Source of the DNA: Pseudomonadota bacterium
GTDB lineage: Bacteria > Pseudomonadota > Alphaproteobacteria > Sphingomonadales > Sphingomonadaceae
Length of the DNA: 13,175 nucleotides
Direction of reading: 5' to 3'
Assembly: GCA_023422695.1 (NCBI GenBank)
Contig: JAFAGN010000239.1
Coordinates: forward strand, 1-13,175
Positions 1 to 6,330 of the stretch are shown one piece after another. The position numbers were made by a program, and so were the translations under genes. Position 1 is the stretch's first letter. The number at the start of each line of letters is the position of its first letter. Under the pieces are notes generated by a model. That model did no database searches and was not told the origin of the DNA. It saw nothing but the letters and a program-made list of their open reading frames with translations.

Positions 1-50
1 ATCCAGAGTAGCGCGAACCGCTCTGGATTGCTTCGCTTCGCTCGCAACGA
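1..50. repeat. Sphingomonad-type intergenic repeat, cut by the window edge
   Basis: Positions 1-8 (ATCCAGAG) and 21-28 (CTCTGGAT) are perfect inverted arms around a 12-nt spacer. They run into GGATTGCTTCGCTTCGCTCG, followed by CAACGAC. This second part resembles a dispersed repeat (GGATTGCTTCGC... GCAATGAC) that I recall from many sphingomonad intergenic regions. It lies just downstream of the minus-strand regulator gene, so its transcript could fold there, but no clear T tract follows on that strand. The left part is cut by the window, so the full element is not visible. Confidence 0.55.
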
Positions 51-55
51 CGAAT

Positions 56-853
56 TCAGGAGAGTTGCGCCAACCTCGCCAACAACGCCGCACTTTCGGC
101 ATCCGCCGGGAAAAACGCCTCGATCGCCAGCTCCGACAGCGTGATGTCGACCGGCGTCCCAAAAATCGTCACGGTCGACACGAACGAGATTCGCCCGGCA
201 TCGGTATCGAGGATCAGCGGCACGGCAATGCTGCTCGCGTGGCTGTCGCGATCGTCGGCGCTGTGGTCGCTGGCGTTGACCGCATAGGCCGCCAACTCGT
301 TGCGCAACGCGATCAACCCGGCATCGGCGCTCGCCGCGATCTGGACGTCCATCCGCTCCAGGATATGCGCACGCCATTCGCCATAGTTGACGATCTGCGG
401 CGCCAGCCCTTCGGGGTGCAGCGCGATGCGCAGCACGTTGACCGGCGGGACGAGCAGGGCGGGGGCCACCCGTGCGATCAGGATCGCAATAGCCTCGTTC
501 GCGGCGACCATATTCCAATGACGATCGACCGCCAGCGCCGGATAGGGCTCATGCCCCTTCAGGACATGCTCGACGATCGCGCGGACCCCGGCCATTTCGG
601 GGCTGTCGAGCGGGCGTTCCTGATAATCGGGGGCATAACCCGCGGCGAGCAGCAGCGCGTTGCGCGCGCGGTGCGGGACTTCCAGCCGGTCGGCGATCCG
701 TTGCAGCATCTGCGCGCTGGGTTTCGATCGCCCCGTTTCGATAAAGCTCAGGTGGCGGGTCGACATATCGGTATCGAGCGCCAGATCCATCTGGCTCATC
801 CGGCGGCGGCTGCGCCATTCGCGGAGTTGGGCGCCGAGCGGTGCGGGTTGCAT
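56..853 (-). CDS. XRE-family transcriptional regulator with MmyB-like ligand-binding domain
   Basis: A 265-residue protein likely to be a DNA-binding, ligand-responsive repressor or activator. Residues about 7-60 form a Cro/C1-type helix-turn-helix (LGAQLREWRSRRRMSQMDLA, then STRHLSFIETGRSKPSAQML). Residues about 85-260 match the MmyB/MLTR ligand-binding domain, including the typical LLLAAGYAPDYQERPL hinge and the ALAVDRHWNMVAANEA stretch. The start is the ATG at 853 because a strong AAGGAG (860-865 on this strand) lies 6 nt upstream; the open frame continues further upstream only by chance. It is divergent from the small membrane protein gene at 977, and regulators of this family often control a divergent neighbour. 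The ligand and targets cannot be told from the sequence. Confidence 0.9.
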   Translation of the reverse strand: MQPAPLGAQLREWRSRRRMSQMDLALDTDMSTRHLSFIETGRSKPSAQMLQRIADRLEVPHRARNALLLAAGYAPDYQERPLDSPEMAGVRAIVEHVLKGHEPYPALAVDRHWNMVAANEAIAILIARVAPALLVPPVNVLRIALHPEGLAPQIVNYGEWRAHILERMDVQIAASADAGLIALRNELAAYAVNASDHSADDRDSHASSIAVPLILDTDAGRISFVSTVTIFGTPVDITLSELAIEAFFPADAESAALLARLAQLS

Positions 854-875
854 GTCTGTCTCCTTCGTGCCGCCA

Positions 876-918
876 GCTATACCCCGGCTTTCTGCTTTTC
901 CATTACCTCGGGCGTAAT
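876..918. promoter_or_regulatory. Candidate operator/promoter of the divergent regulator and membrane-protein pair
   Basis: Within the 123-bp divergent intergenic region, ATTAC (902-906) and GTAAT (914-918) form a 17-bp interrupted palindrome. A TATAGC hexamer on the minus strand (881-876) could be the -10 box of the regulator gene, which would put the palindrome over the -35 region. That is a usual place for autorepression. No good -35 match was seen. This is a prediction from symmetry and position only. Confidence 0.3.
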
Positions 919-976
919 CGACCTGCGGCATTTTGCGGCGCAGATAGGACGGGTCATCCAAAAAAGGAGAACCCCC

Positions 977-1369
977 ATGTCGATTTTCACCCTCAAGAAC
1001 ACCTTGCTCATCGACGCGGTCACCTGCGCCGGATTGTTCGTCTTTTGCGTCTTTGCGACTGCGACGGTCGCCACCCTGCTCGGCCTCCCCTCCGCAGTGG
1101 TGACCGTCGCGGGCTGGATCGGGCTGCCATCGGCGCTGCTGATGCTGTTCGTCGCAAACCAGAAGGTGCCGAGCAAGGGGCTGGCGAACCTGATCGCGAT
1201 CGGCAACCTTGGCTGGGTGATTGCCAGCTTCGCGGTACTCGCGATGTTTGCGGCTCAAATGACCGCGCTCGGCATCGCAGTCGTCATCGTCCAGGCGATC
1301 GGTGTGCTGGTCTTCGCGATCTACGAAGCCAAGGGCGCCGCCGCGCTGCCGCGCGCGGTTGCGGTCTGA
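977..1369 (+). CDS. Small four-helix integral membrane protein of unknown function
   Basis: A 130-residue, very hydrophobic protein. Four membrane segments are visible at about residues 10-36, 40-61, 69-92 and 96-116, joined by short polar turns (NQKVPSKG between helices 2 and 3), with a short tail after YEAKG. The ATG at 977 has a strong AAGGAG (964-969) 7 nt upstream, which decides the start over the longer open frame. I do not recognise a family with certainty, and the protein has no catalytic motif. It is divergent from the XRE regulator, so regulation by that protein is plausible. Confidence 0.85.
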   Translation: MSIFTLKNTLLIDAVTCAGLFVFCVFATATVATLLGLPSAVVTVAGWIGLPSALLMLFVANQKVPSKGLANLIAIGNLGWVIASFAVLAMFAAQMTALGIAVVIVQAIGVLVFAIYEAKGAAALPRAVAV

Positions 1370-1403
1370 TCGTGGCGCGTTGCGTCTGAAGATGTGAAAA
1401 TGA

Positions 1404-1472
1404 ACCATAGCCCTGAGCTTGTCGAAGGGCGCCTGTCGGACAAGCGCCCTTCGACAAGCTCAGGGCTACGGT
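1404..1472. repeat. Long repeat hairpin between convergent genes (family A, copy 1)
   Basis: Arms 1408-1432 and 1444-1468 are a perfect 25-bp inverted repeat with the core GAGCTTGTCGAAGGGC. A further ACC/GGT extends the stem beyond one A/C mismatch. The 11-nt loop contains TGTCGGACA, itself symmetric. The element lies between the 3' ends of the membrane-protein gene (+) and the usp-like gene (-). It could act as a bidirectional transcription barrier, but neither side carries a strong T tract, so I call it a repeat and not a terminator. Related copies are at 5144, 9564 and 13144. Confidence 0.85.
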
Positions 1473-1486
1473 GACTGAAGCCGAAC

Positions 1487-1942
1487 CTAACTCAGCGCAT
1501 CCAGCCGGGCGAGATCGATCGCCCCCGGGACCAGCATCACCGGACAGGGCAGTGTCCCGGCATCGGGGCCGGTGAAATGGGCGACCAGCGGTCCGGGCGC
1601 GCCCGATGCCGCGGTCGCCAGCACCAGCGCTGCAATCTCGTCATCGGCGCCGATCACCTCGCGCACCACTTCGGCGGGCTTGCCCGACTTGATCAGGATC
1701 TGCGGCGTTATCCCCGCTTCCTGCGTCACCGCCTCGGCGGCGGCGGCGACCAGTTCTTCGGCATGTTCGCGCGCTTCGGCCTCGATCGTCGCCTGCACGC
1801 CGCCGAATGCGACAAAATCCTGCGGCGGGATGATCGCCAGCACGATGACGCCGCCACCGGTCCGTCCGGCGCGCCGCGCGGCAAACCGCAGCGCCAGGCT
1901 GGCTTCGGGGCTGTCATCGATCACCACCAGATACGTCCGCAT
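1487..1942 (-). CDS. Universal stress protein (UspA) family protein
   Basis: A 151-residue single-domain Usp protein of normal family length. It starts with the typical beta-strand and loop TYLVVIDDSPEAS (Asp9/Asp10 at the nucleotide pocket position). A helix rich in Ala and Glu follows (residues about 51-75), then PQILIKSGKPAEVVREV, and it ends with the usual PCPVMLVPG strand. The ATP-binding glycine motif of the family (G-x2-G-x9-G-S/T) is imperfect: Gly114 and Gly117 are followed by Gly129-Thr130 after 11 residues, not 9, so ATP binding is uncertain. It is divergent from pdhC, sharing a 159-bp intergenic region. The specific stress role is unknown. Confidence 0.85.
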   Translation of the reverse strand: MRTYLVVIDDSPEASLALRFAARRAGRTGGGVIVLAIIPPQDFVAFGGVQATIEAEAREHAEELVAAAAEAVTQEAGITPQILIKSGKPAEVVREVIGADDEIAALVLATAASGAPGPLVAHFTGPDAGTLPCPVMLVPGAIDLARLDALS

Positions 1943-2061
1943 TGCCCCGACCCCCTATGCTTTTTGTGCGTAGAGAGTGCGTCACATTCGTATGAAAGGC
2001 AAGTTTGCGCCAATGGACGTTGACGAACGATGCTCTTATGACGAGGGACGAATCCGTAGCG

Positions 2062-2076
2062 GCAGGCCCGGCCTGC
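2062..2076. promoter_or_regulatory. Perfect GC-rich palindrome in the pdhC leader region
   Basis: GCAGGCC and GGCCTGC flank a single central C, giving 7-bp arms. The palindrome ends 25 nt before the pdhC start codon, in the divergent region shared with the usp-like gene. It could be an operator or a short leader hairpin. No convincing -35/-10 pair is visible in 1943-2101; the nearest is TGGACG (2014-2019) with TATGAC (2037-2042), 17 nt apart, which is weak. Confidence 0.35.
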
Positions 2077-2101
2077 AAGACTGACAGGGACACGCCTAGA
2101 C

Positions 2102-3439
2102 ATGCCAATCGAACTCAAGATGCCCGCCCTCTCGCCGACGATGGAGGAGGGCACGCTCGCCAAATGGCTGGTGAAGGAGGGCGATGAGGTCAAGTCGGGC
2201 GACCTGCTCGCCGAGATCGAGACCGACAAGGCGACGATGGAATTCGAAGCGGTCGACGAGGGTGTGGTCAGCCAGATTCTGGTCGCCGAGGGGACCGACG
2301 GGGTGAAGGTCGGCACCGTGATCGCGGTGATTGCGGGCGAGGGCGAGGATGCCAGTGAGAAGGCGGCTCCGGTGGCGGCTGCGAAAGAGGAAGCTAAAGC
2401 CGCCGAACCGCAAGACGTCGCCCCCGCGAAGACGGGGGCCGTTAGCCAGAGTGCGCCCAACACAGCGGCCCCCGCCTCCGCGGGGGCGACAGATAAGCCC
2501 GCTCCCGTCGCCTCGGGCCAGCGCATCAAAGCCAGCCCGCTCGCCAAGCGCCTTGCCGCCGAACGCGGGATCGACCTGTCCACCCTCAAGGGCAGCGGCC
2601 CCGGTGGCCGCATCGTCAAGGACGACCTCGACGGCGCCCCGGCAGGTGCCGCGGCACCCGCTGCGGCCCCGAGCGCAGCCGCTCCCGCAGCAGCCGCCGC
2701 GGCGCCCGCGCCTGCGCCGGTTGCCGCGGGTCCGATCCCCGATTTCGGCATCCCGCACGAGGATGAAAAGCTGTCGGGGATGCGCAAGACGATCGCGCGC
2801 CGCCTGACCCAGTCGATGCAGGAAGCGCCGCACATCTACCTCACCGTCGACATCCGCCTCGACGCGCTGCTCAAACTGCGCGGCGAACTCAACGCCAGCC
2901 TGGACAGCCGCGGGGTCAAGCTCAGCGTCAACGACATGCTGATCAAGGCGCTCGCGGTCGCGCTCGAACGCGTCCCCGCGTGCAACGTCAGCTTTGGCGG
3001 CGACGTAATGCGCAAATACAGCCGCGCCGACATCTCGGTCGCGGTCAGCATTCCGGGCGGGTTGATCACCCCGATCATCACCGACGCGGGCGGGAAGTCG
3101 ATGTCGAAAATCTCGACCGAAATGGCCGAACTCGCCGCGAAGGCGAAGGAAGGCAAGCTCCAGCCCAGCGAATATCAGGGCGGCACCGCCAGCATCTCGA
3201 ACATGGGGATGATGGGGATCAAGCAATTCACCGCGGTGATCAATCCGCCGCAGGCGATGATCATGGCGATCGGCGCAGGCGAGAAGCGACCGTACATCGT
3301 CGACGATGCGCTGGCGATCGCGACCGTCATGTCGGCGACCGGCAGCTTCGACCACCGCGCGATCGACGGCGCGGATGGTGCGCTGCTGATGAAGACGTTT
3401 AAGGAACTGGTGGAGAACCCGCTGGGGCTGGTGGCGTGA
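2102..3439 (+). CDS. pdhC: Pyruvate dehydrogenase E2, dihydrolipoamide acetyltransferase
   Basis: A 445-residue cytoplasmic E2 core subunit that transfers acetyl from lipoamide to CoA. The N-terminal lipoyl domain (1-80) carries the lipoylated lysine Lys43 in ETDKATM. An Ala/Pro linker (81-140) leads to the E3/E1-binding domain (141-177, RIKASPLAKRLAAERGIDLS). A second very Ala/Pro-rich linker (178-210) precedes the catalytic domain (about 220-445). The active-site motif DHRAIDG (417-423) supplies His418 and Asp422. There is one lipoyl domain only. The first linker contains an inserted palindromic repeat (2417-2490) read in frame. The ATG at 2102 has only a weak AGGGA (2086-2090) upstream. 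The E1 genes are not in the window, so pyruvate specificity rests on overall similarity and on the lpd downstream. Confidence 0.95.
   Translation: MPIELKMPALSPTMEEGTLAKWLVKEGDEVKSGDLLAEIETDKATMEFEAVDEGVVSQILVAEGTDGVKVGTVIAVIAGEGEDASEKAAPVAAAKEEAKAAEPQDVAPAKTGAVSQSAPNTAAPASAGATDKPAPVASGQRIKASPLAKRLAAERGIDLSTLKGSGPGGRIVKDDLDGAPAGAAAPAAAPSAAAPAAAAAAPAPAPVAAGPIPDFGIPHEDEKLSGMRKTIARRLTQSMQEAPHIYLTVDIRLDALLKLRGELNASLDSRGVKLSVNDMLIKALAVALERVPACNVSFGGDVMRKYSRADISVAVSIPGGLITPIITDAGGKSMSKISTEMAELAAKAKEGKLQPSEYQGGTASISNMGMMGIKQFTAVINPPQAMIMAIGAGEKRPYIVDDALAIATVMSATGSFDHRAIDGADGALLMKTFKELVENPLGLVA
2417..2490. repeat. Palindromic repeat element inside the pdhC coding sequence
   Basis: Arms 2417-2441 and 2466-2490 are inverted repeats of 25 nt with 23 matches, with the core GTCGCCCCCGCG and a 24-nt loop. 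The sequence looks like the GC-rich CCCCGCG...CGGGG hairpins that I recall as dispersed intergenic repeats in sphingomonads. Here it is translated as part of the linker between lipoyl and E3-binding domains (residues about 106-130; the arms encode VAPAKTGA and AAPASAGAT). It therefore resembles the in-frame palindromic elements known from Rickettsia, though homology to those is not implied. Confidence 0.7.
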
Positions 3440-3717
3440 TGGTGAAAGCCAAGATTACCGACCAGTGTCTATGGATCGCCCACGTTGAGGCTGGTCCGCT
3501 AAAAGAAGCGCTCTCTAGTATTCATCCGGACGGGGTCATTTCGTTGACCGTAGATGGCGATGAAATCGCATTTCAGAGAATGGCTATGGGGCGCGACGGT
3601 CGGCAAACCAACGGATTCAATCCGGTGGGGAGCAATGCTGGTATATGGCGGTCGCGGTACGCTGAGGGCCATCATTTAGATATCGATCTAGATTTTGCGG
3701 GAAAAATTAATGGCTGA
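3439..3717 (+). CDS. Hypothetical small protein between pdhC and lpd
   Basis: A 92-residue protein I do not recognise. It reads as a small soluble domain: a start like MVKAKITDQCLWIAHVEAGP, a strand-rich middle (VISLTVDGDEIAFQRMAMGRDGRQTNG) and an acidic end (HHLDIDLDFAGKING). It has no signal peptide, membrane helix, or cysteine or histidine cluster. The ATG at 3439 overlaps the pdhC stop by one base, and the gene ends 8 bases inside lpd, so it is probably co-translated with both. A GTG one codon upstream (3436) is less likely. Its GC content is about 52 percent by hand count, clearly below its neighbours, which suggests later arrival. The tight overlaps support a real gene. Confidence 0.7.
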   Translation: MVKAKITDQCLWIAHVEAGPLKEALSSIHPDGVISLTVDGDEIAFQRMAMGRDGRQTNGFNPVGSNAGIWRSRYAEGHHLDIDLDFAGKING

Positions 3718-5107
3718 CACCAACTACGATCTCATCGTTCTCGGCTCCGGCCCCGGCGGCTATGTCGCGGCGATCCGCGCGGCGCAGCTCGGGCTGAAAA
3801 CCGCGATCGTCGAGCGCGAGAATCTGGGCGGCATCTGCCTCAACTGGGGCTGCATTCCGACCAAGGCGCTGCTGCGGTCGGCCGAAATCTATCATTATAT
3901 GCAGCATGCCGGCGATTACGGCCTGATCGCGCAGCAGATCAGCGCCGACATCGACGCGGTCGTGAAGCGTTCGCGCGGGGTCGCCAAGCAACTGAGCCAG
4001 GGCGTCGCCTTCCTGATGAAGAAGCACAAGATCACCGTTCATATGGGCGAGGGCAAGCTGACCGCGCCGGGCAAGCTGGAGGTGAAGGGCGAGAAGGGCA
4101 GTGAAACGCTCACTGCCAAGAACATCATCGTCGCGACCGGCGCCCGCGCGCGCGACCTGCCCTTCGCGCCCGCCGACGGCAAGCGCATCTGGACCTATCG
4201 CCACGCGCTCGTCCCGCCCGAAATGCCAACGAGGCTGCTCGTGATCGGATCGGGCGCGATCGGGATCGAATTTGCCAGTTTCTACAAGGATATGGGCGCC
4301 GAGGTGACGGTCGTCGAGATGCTCGACCGACTGGTGCCGGTCGAGGATGCCGATGTCTCGGCCTTCCTTGAGAAAGCGCTGAAGAAGCAGGGCATGACGA
4401 TCTACACCGGCGCGGGGGTCGAGGAACTGAAGGCCACCGCGACCGGCGTCTCGGCGAAGATCAAGACCAAGGACGGCAAGGTCGAATCGGCCGAATTCAG
4501 CCACGCGATCGTCGCGATCGGCATCGTCCCCAATACCGAAAATATCGGGCTCGAAGCATTGGGCGTAAAGACGACCAAGGGCCATATCGGCACCGACGCG
4601 ATGTGCCGCACCAACGTCCCGGGCATCTGGGCGATCGGCGACGTCACCGCGCCGCCGTGGCTCGCGCACAAGGCGATGCACGAATCGGTGATTGCGGTCG
4701 AGGCGATCGCGGGCAATCACCCGCACGTGATGGACCCGCGCAACATCCCCGGCTGCACCTATTGCCGCCCGCAGATCGCCAGCGTCGGGCTGACCGAGGC
4801 CAAGGCGAAGGAGCTGGGTTACGAGGTCAAGGCCGGGACCTTCCCCTTCATCGGCAATGGCAAGGCGATTGCGCTGGGCGAGGCCGAGGGCTTCACCAAG
4901 ACGGTGTTCGACGCCAAGACCGGCGAACTGCTCGGCGCGCACATGATCGGCGCCGAGGTCACCGAGCTGATCCAGGGCTATACGATCGGCAAGACTGCCG
5001 AGCTGGTCGAGGATGATTTCATCGGCACCGTCTTCCCGCATCCGACGCTCAGCGAAACGATGCATGAGGGCGTCCTCGCGGCTTTCGGGCGGCCGCTGCA
5101 TATTTGA
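3710..5107 (+). CDS. lpd: Dihydrolipoyl dehydrogenase (E3)
   Basis: A 465-residue FAD/NAD-dependent disulfide oxidoreductase that reoxidises lipoamide on E2. The FAD-binding GSGPGG motif is at 12-17. The redox-active disulfide is Cys43/Cys48 in GGICLNWGCIP. A second Rossmann motif for NAD lies in LLVIGSGAIGIEFASF (about 180-195), and the FAD-contacting WAIGDV follows. The C-terminal dimerisation domain carries the catalytic pair His444 and Glu449 in FPHPTLSETMHEG. Length is normal, and no lipoyl domain is fused to the N-terminus. The ATG at 3710 gives MADTNYDLIVLGSG; a TTG at 3695 is in frame but unlikely. The start lies within the end of the small upstream gene, and pdhC-orf-lpd probably form one operon. 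Confidence 0.95.
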   Translation: MADTNYDLIVLGSGPGGYVAAIRAAQLGLKTAIVERENLGGICLNWGCIPTKALLRSAEIYHYMQHAGDYGLIAQQISADIDAVVKRSRGVAKQLSQGVAFLMKKHKITVHMGEGKLTAPGKLEVKGEKGSETLTAKNIIVATGARARDLPFAPADGKRIWTYRHALVPPEMPTRLLVIGSGAIGIEFASFYKDMGAEVTVVEMLDRLVPVEDADVSAFLEKALKKQGMTIYTGAGVEELKATATGVSAKIKTKDGKVESAEFSHAIVAIGIVPNTENIGLEALGVKTTKGHIGTDAMCRTNVPGIWAIGDVTAPPWLAHKAMHESVIAVEAIAGNHPHVMDPRNIPGCTYCRPQIASVGLTEAKAKELGYEVKAGTFPFIGNGKAIALGEAEGFTKTVFDAKTGELLGAHMIGAEVTELIQGYTIGKTAELVEDDFIGTVFPHPTLSETMHEGVLAAFGRPLHI

Positions 5108-5143
5108 TTTTGCCGACGCGAAGGCCCGACACCATCGCATTTT

Positions 5144-5230
5144 CCGTTTGTGCTGAGCCTGTCGAAGCACCGTTCTTCGTTTTGACCTTCGAAAAGAAGA
5201 ACGGCCCTTCGACAGGCTCAGGGCGAACGG
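5144..5230. repeat. Long compound repeat hairpin after lpd (family A, variant copy 2)
   Basis: Three nested arm pairs can be seen: CTGAGCCTGTCGAAG (5153-5167) with its complement at 5207-5221; CCGTTCTTC (5170-5178) with 5196-5204; and an imperfect outer pair, 5144-5152 with 5222-5230. Together they give an 87-nt hairpin. It shares the GAGCCTGTCGAAG core with the other family A copies but has a different interior. It lies between lpd and the PAP2 gene in the same direction and may separate the two transcription units. A run of T's does not follow directly. Confidence 0.8.
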
Positions 5231-5237
5231 TATTTGG

Positions 5238-5924
5238 GTGTCTTTGCGACCCTGTGGCTTCGCGCGCGGTCGTTCCAGATTGAAGGATCATCATATCACC
5301 CGATCCCGTCACCCCCTCCCGATCGCCGCCATCCTGCTTGTGGCCACCATCCTGCTCGGCCTCGCGGTCGGGGCGGGCTGGACCGCGGCCGCCGACTGGC
5401 AGATCTCGCACGCGCTCGCGCTGCGCGTTGACGACAGCGCGCCTGCCTTTGTCTCGTTCATGCAATGGGTCAGCTGGATCGGCGGCGGCACGCCGCGCTG
5501 GGTGATCGTGATCCTGCTCTGCGGACTGGTCTGGCACTGGTGCGGCCCGCGCTGTGCGGTGGCACTCGGCGGCGCGTCGCTGCTGGCCAACCTCGCGTCC
5601 AGCCTGATGAAGATCGGCTTTGGTCGCCCGCGACCCGATGTGATCGACCACCTCGACCATCAGGCAAGCTTTGCCTATCCCAGCGGTCACGCGACGAGCG
5701 CCGCGGTGGTCTATCTGCTGCTGGCCTGGCTGGCGCCGCCGCGGTGGCGCGCCGCGGCCTGGGCATTGGCGGCGGCGATGATCGTCCTCAACGCCTTTTC
5801 GCGCATCATGCTGGGTGTCCATTGGGCGAGCGACATCGTCGGCGGGACGTTGCTGGGGACCGCCTTTGCGCTGGTTGCGGTATGGTGGGTCGGCGCGCGC
5901 GGGCAGCCTGAGGCCGCGCACTAA
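5238..5924 (+). CDS. PAP2-family membrane phosphatase
   Basis: A 228-residue integral membrane phosphatase of the phosphatidic acid phosphatase type 2 superfamily, expected to dephosphorylate a lipid phosphate or pyrophosphate at the outer face of the inner membrane. All three signature blocks are complete: KIGFGRPRP (125-133), YPSGHATS (147-154, catalytic His151) and SRIMLGVHWASD (188-199, nucleophile His195). Hydrophobic segments are near 27-47, 87-103, 107-124, 154-166, 171-186 and 200-217. The substrate is unknown; undecaprenyl pyrophosphate is one option. The start is uncertain: the GTG at 5238 lacks a clear ribosome-binding site and lies just after the repeat hairpin, and a TTG at 5280 is in frame. 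Confidence 0.85.
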   Translation: MSLRPCGFARGRSRLKDHHITRSRHPLPIAAILLVATILLGLAVGAGWTAAADWQISHALALRVDDSAPAFVSFMQWVSWIGGGTPRWVIVILLCGLVWHWCGPRCAVALGGASLLANLASSLMKIGFGRPRPDVIDHLDHQASFAYPSGHATSAAVVYLLLAWLAPPRWRAAAWALAAAMIVLNAFSRIMLGVHWASDIVGGTLLGTAFALVAVWWVGARGQPEAAH

Positions 5925-5955
5925 GGGAATGGTAAACTCTTGCTGTTATTGAGCG

Positions 5956-5976
5956 CCACGGAAACGTGGGAGTTTC
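5956..5976 (+). promoter_or_regulatory. Two mutually exclusive leader hairpins around a ribosome-binding site
   Basis: CCACG-GAAA-CGTGG (5956-5969) is a 5-bp stem with a GNRA tetraloop whose 3' arm takes the first two bases of the GGGAG ribosome-binding site (5968-5972). The alternative pairing GAAAC (5961-5965) with GTTTC (5972-5976) places most of the site in a 6-nt loop. Both are short, so this may be chance. CCACG...CGTGG could equally be a DNA operator. Confidence 0.25.
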
Positions 5977-5979
5977 GGC

Positions 5980-6282
5980 ATGGATATGTCCCCTGGCATG
6001 ATGTTGGGCGTGATCGGTGGAATGTTGATTGCGCTGCTGTTCATCATCAAAAATATGCGCACCGATGCTGGCGCCGGTCATGCGGCGGGCGCCGGGTTCG
6101 AAGCGAAGCTGAAACCCGGCGAAGTCGTTGTCGAGCCGGAGTTTGATCCGGACGCCGCCTTCGCCAATTATATGCGCAAGCGCGATGCGGGCTTGCTGGG
6201 CGATGTGTCGGTCGACGCCGCGGACGGCGCGGCGGCCCGATCGACGCCGCATCCCGCCAGCTTTGGCCGCAAGGCGATTTAA
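5980..6282 (+). CDS. Small single-pass membrane protein of unknown function
   Basis: A 100-residue protein with a glycine/methionine-rich N-terminal membrane segment (residues about 4-23, GMMLGVIGGMLIALLFIIKN) and a soluble, acidic then Ala-rich tail (EPEFDPDAAFANYMRKRDAG, about 52-71). The segment has no cleavage site, so it looks like an anchor, with the KNMR following on the inside by the positive-inside rule. The GGGAG at 5968-5972, 7 nt before the ATG, supports the start. I do not recognise the family. It lies between the PAP2 gene and the aminotransferase-like gene in the same direction. Confidence 0.75.
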   Translation: MDMSPGMMLGVIGGMLIALLFIIKNMRTDAGAGHAAGAGFEAKLKPGEVVVEPEFDPDAAFANYMRKRDAGLLGDVSVDAADGAAARSTPHPASFGRKAI

Positions 6283-6283
6283 C

Positions 6284-6308
6284 CGCGGCTTGGCTCTCGA
6301 CAGCCGCG
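6284..6308 (+). other. Short hairpin between the membrane protein and aminotransferase genes
   Basis: CGCGGCT (6284-6290) pairs perfectly with AGCCGCG (6302-6308) around an 11-nt loop, directly after the upstream stop codon. No T tract follows, so it is not a convincing terminator. It may be a weak attenuator or an mRNA 3'-end stabiliser. Confidence 0.3.
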
Positions 6309-6330
6309 CCCCAGCGGCTACGAATGGGGC

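Noticed and set aside
854..1408. N-terminal extension of the XRE regulator frame up to 1408
   Set aside because: It would run antisense through the membrane-protein gene. The strong ribosome-binding site before 853 and the helix-turn-helix near the N-terminus fix the start there.
1404..1472. Rho-independent terminator at the first family A hairpin
   Set aside because: The stem is long, but neither strand has a continuous T tract after it, so it was kept as a repeat only.
2640..2735. Second lipoyl domain or frameshift in the Ala/Pro-rich part of pdhC
   Set aside because: The stretch is a normal flexible E2 linker with no lipoyl-lysine motif, and the frame is intact on both sides.
2096..3355. 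419-codon open frame antisense to pdhC
   Set aside because: Its translation is rich in Arg, Asp, His and Gly with no domain. It is the usual mirror of a high-GC gene with strong third-position bias, and pdhC on the other strand is certain.
3707..5170. 487-codon open frame antisense to lpd
   Set aside because: Same reason: a compositional shadow, as lpd has all catalytic motifs in the sense frame.
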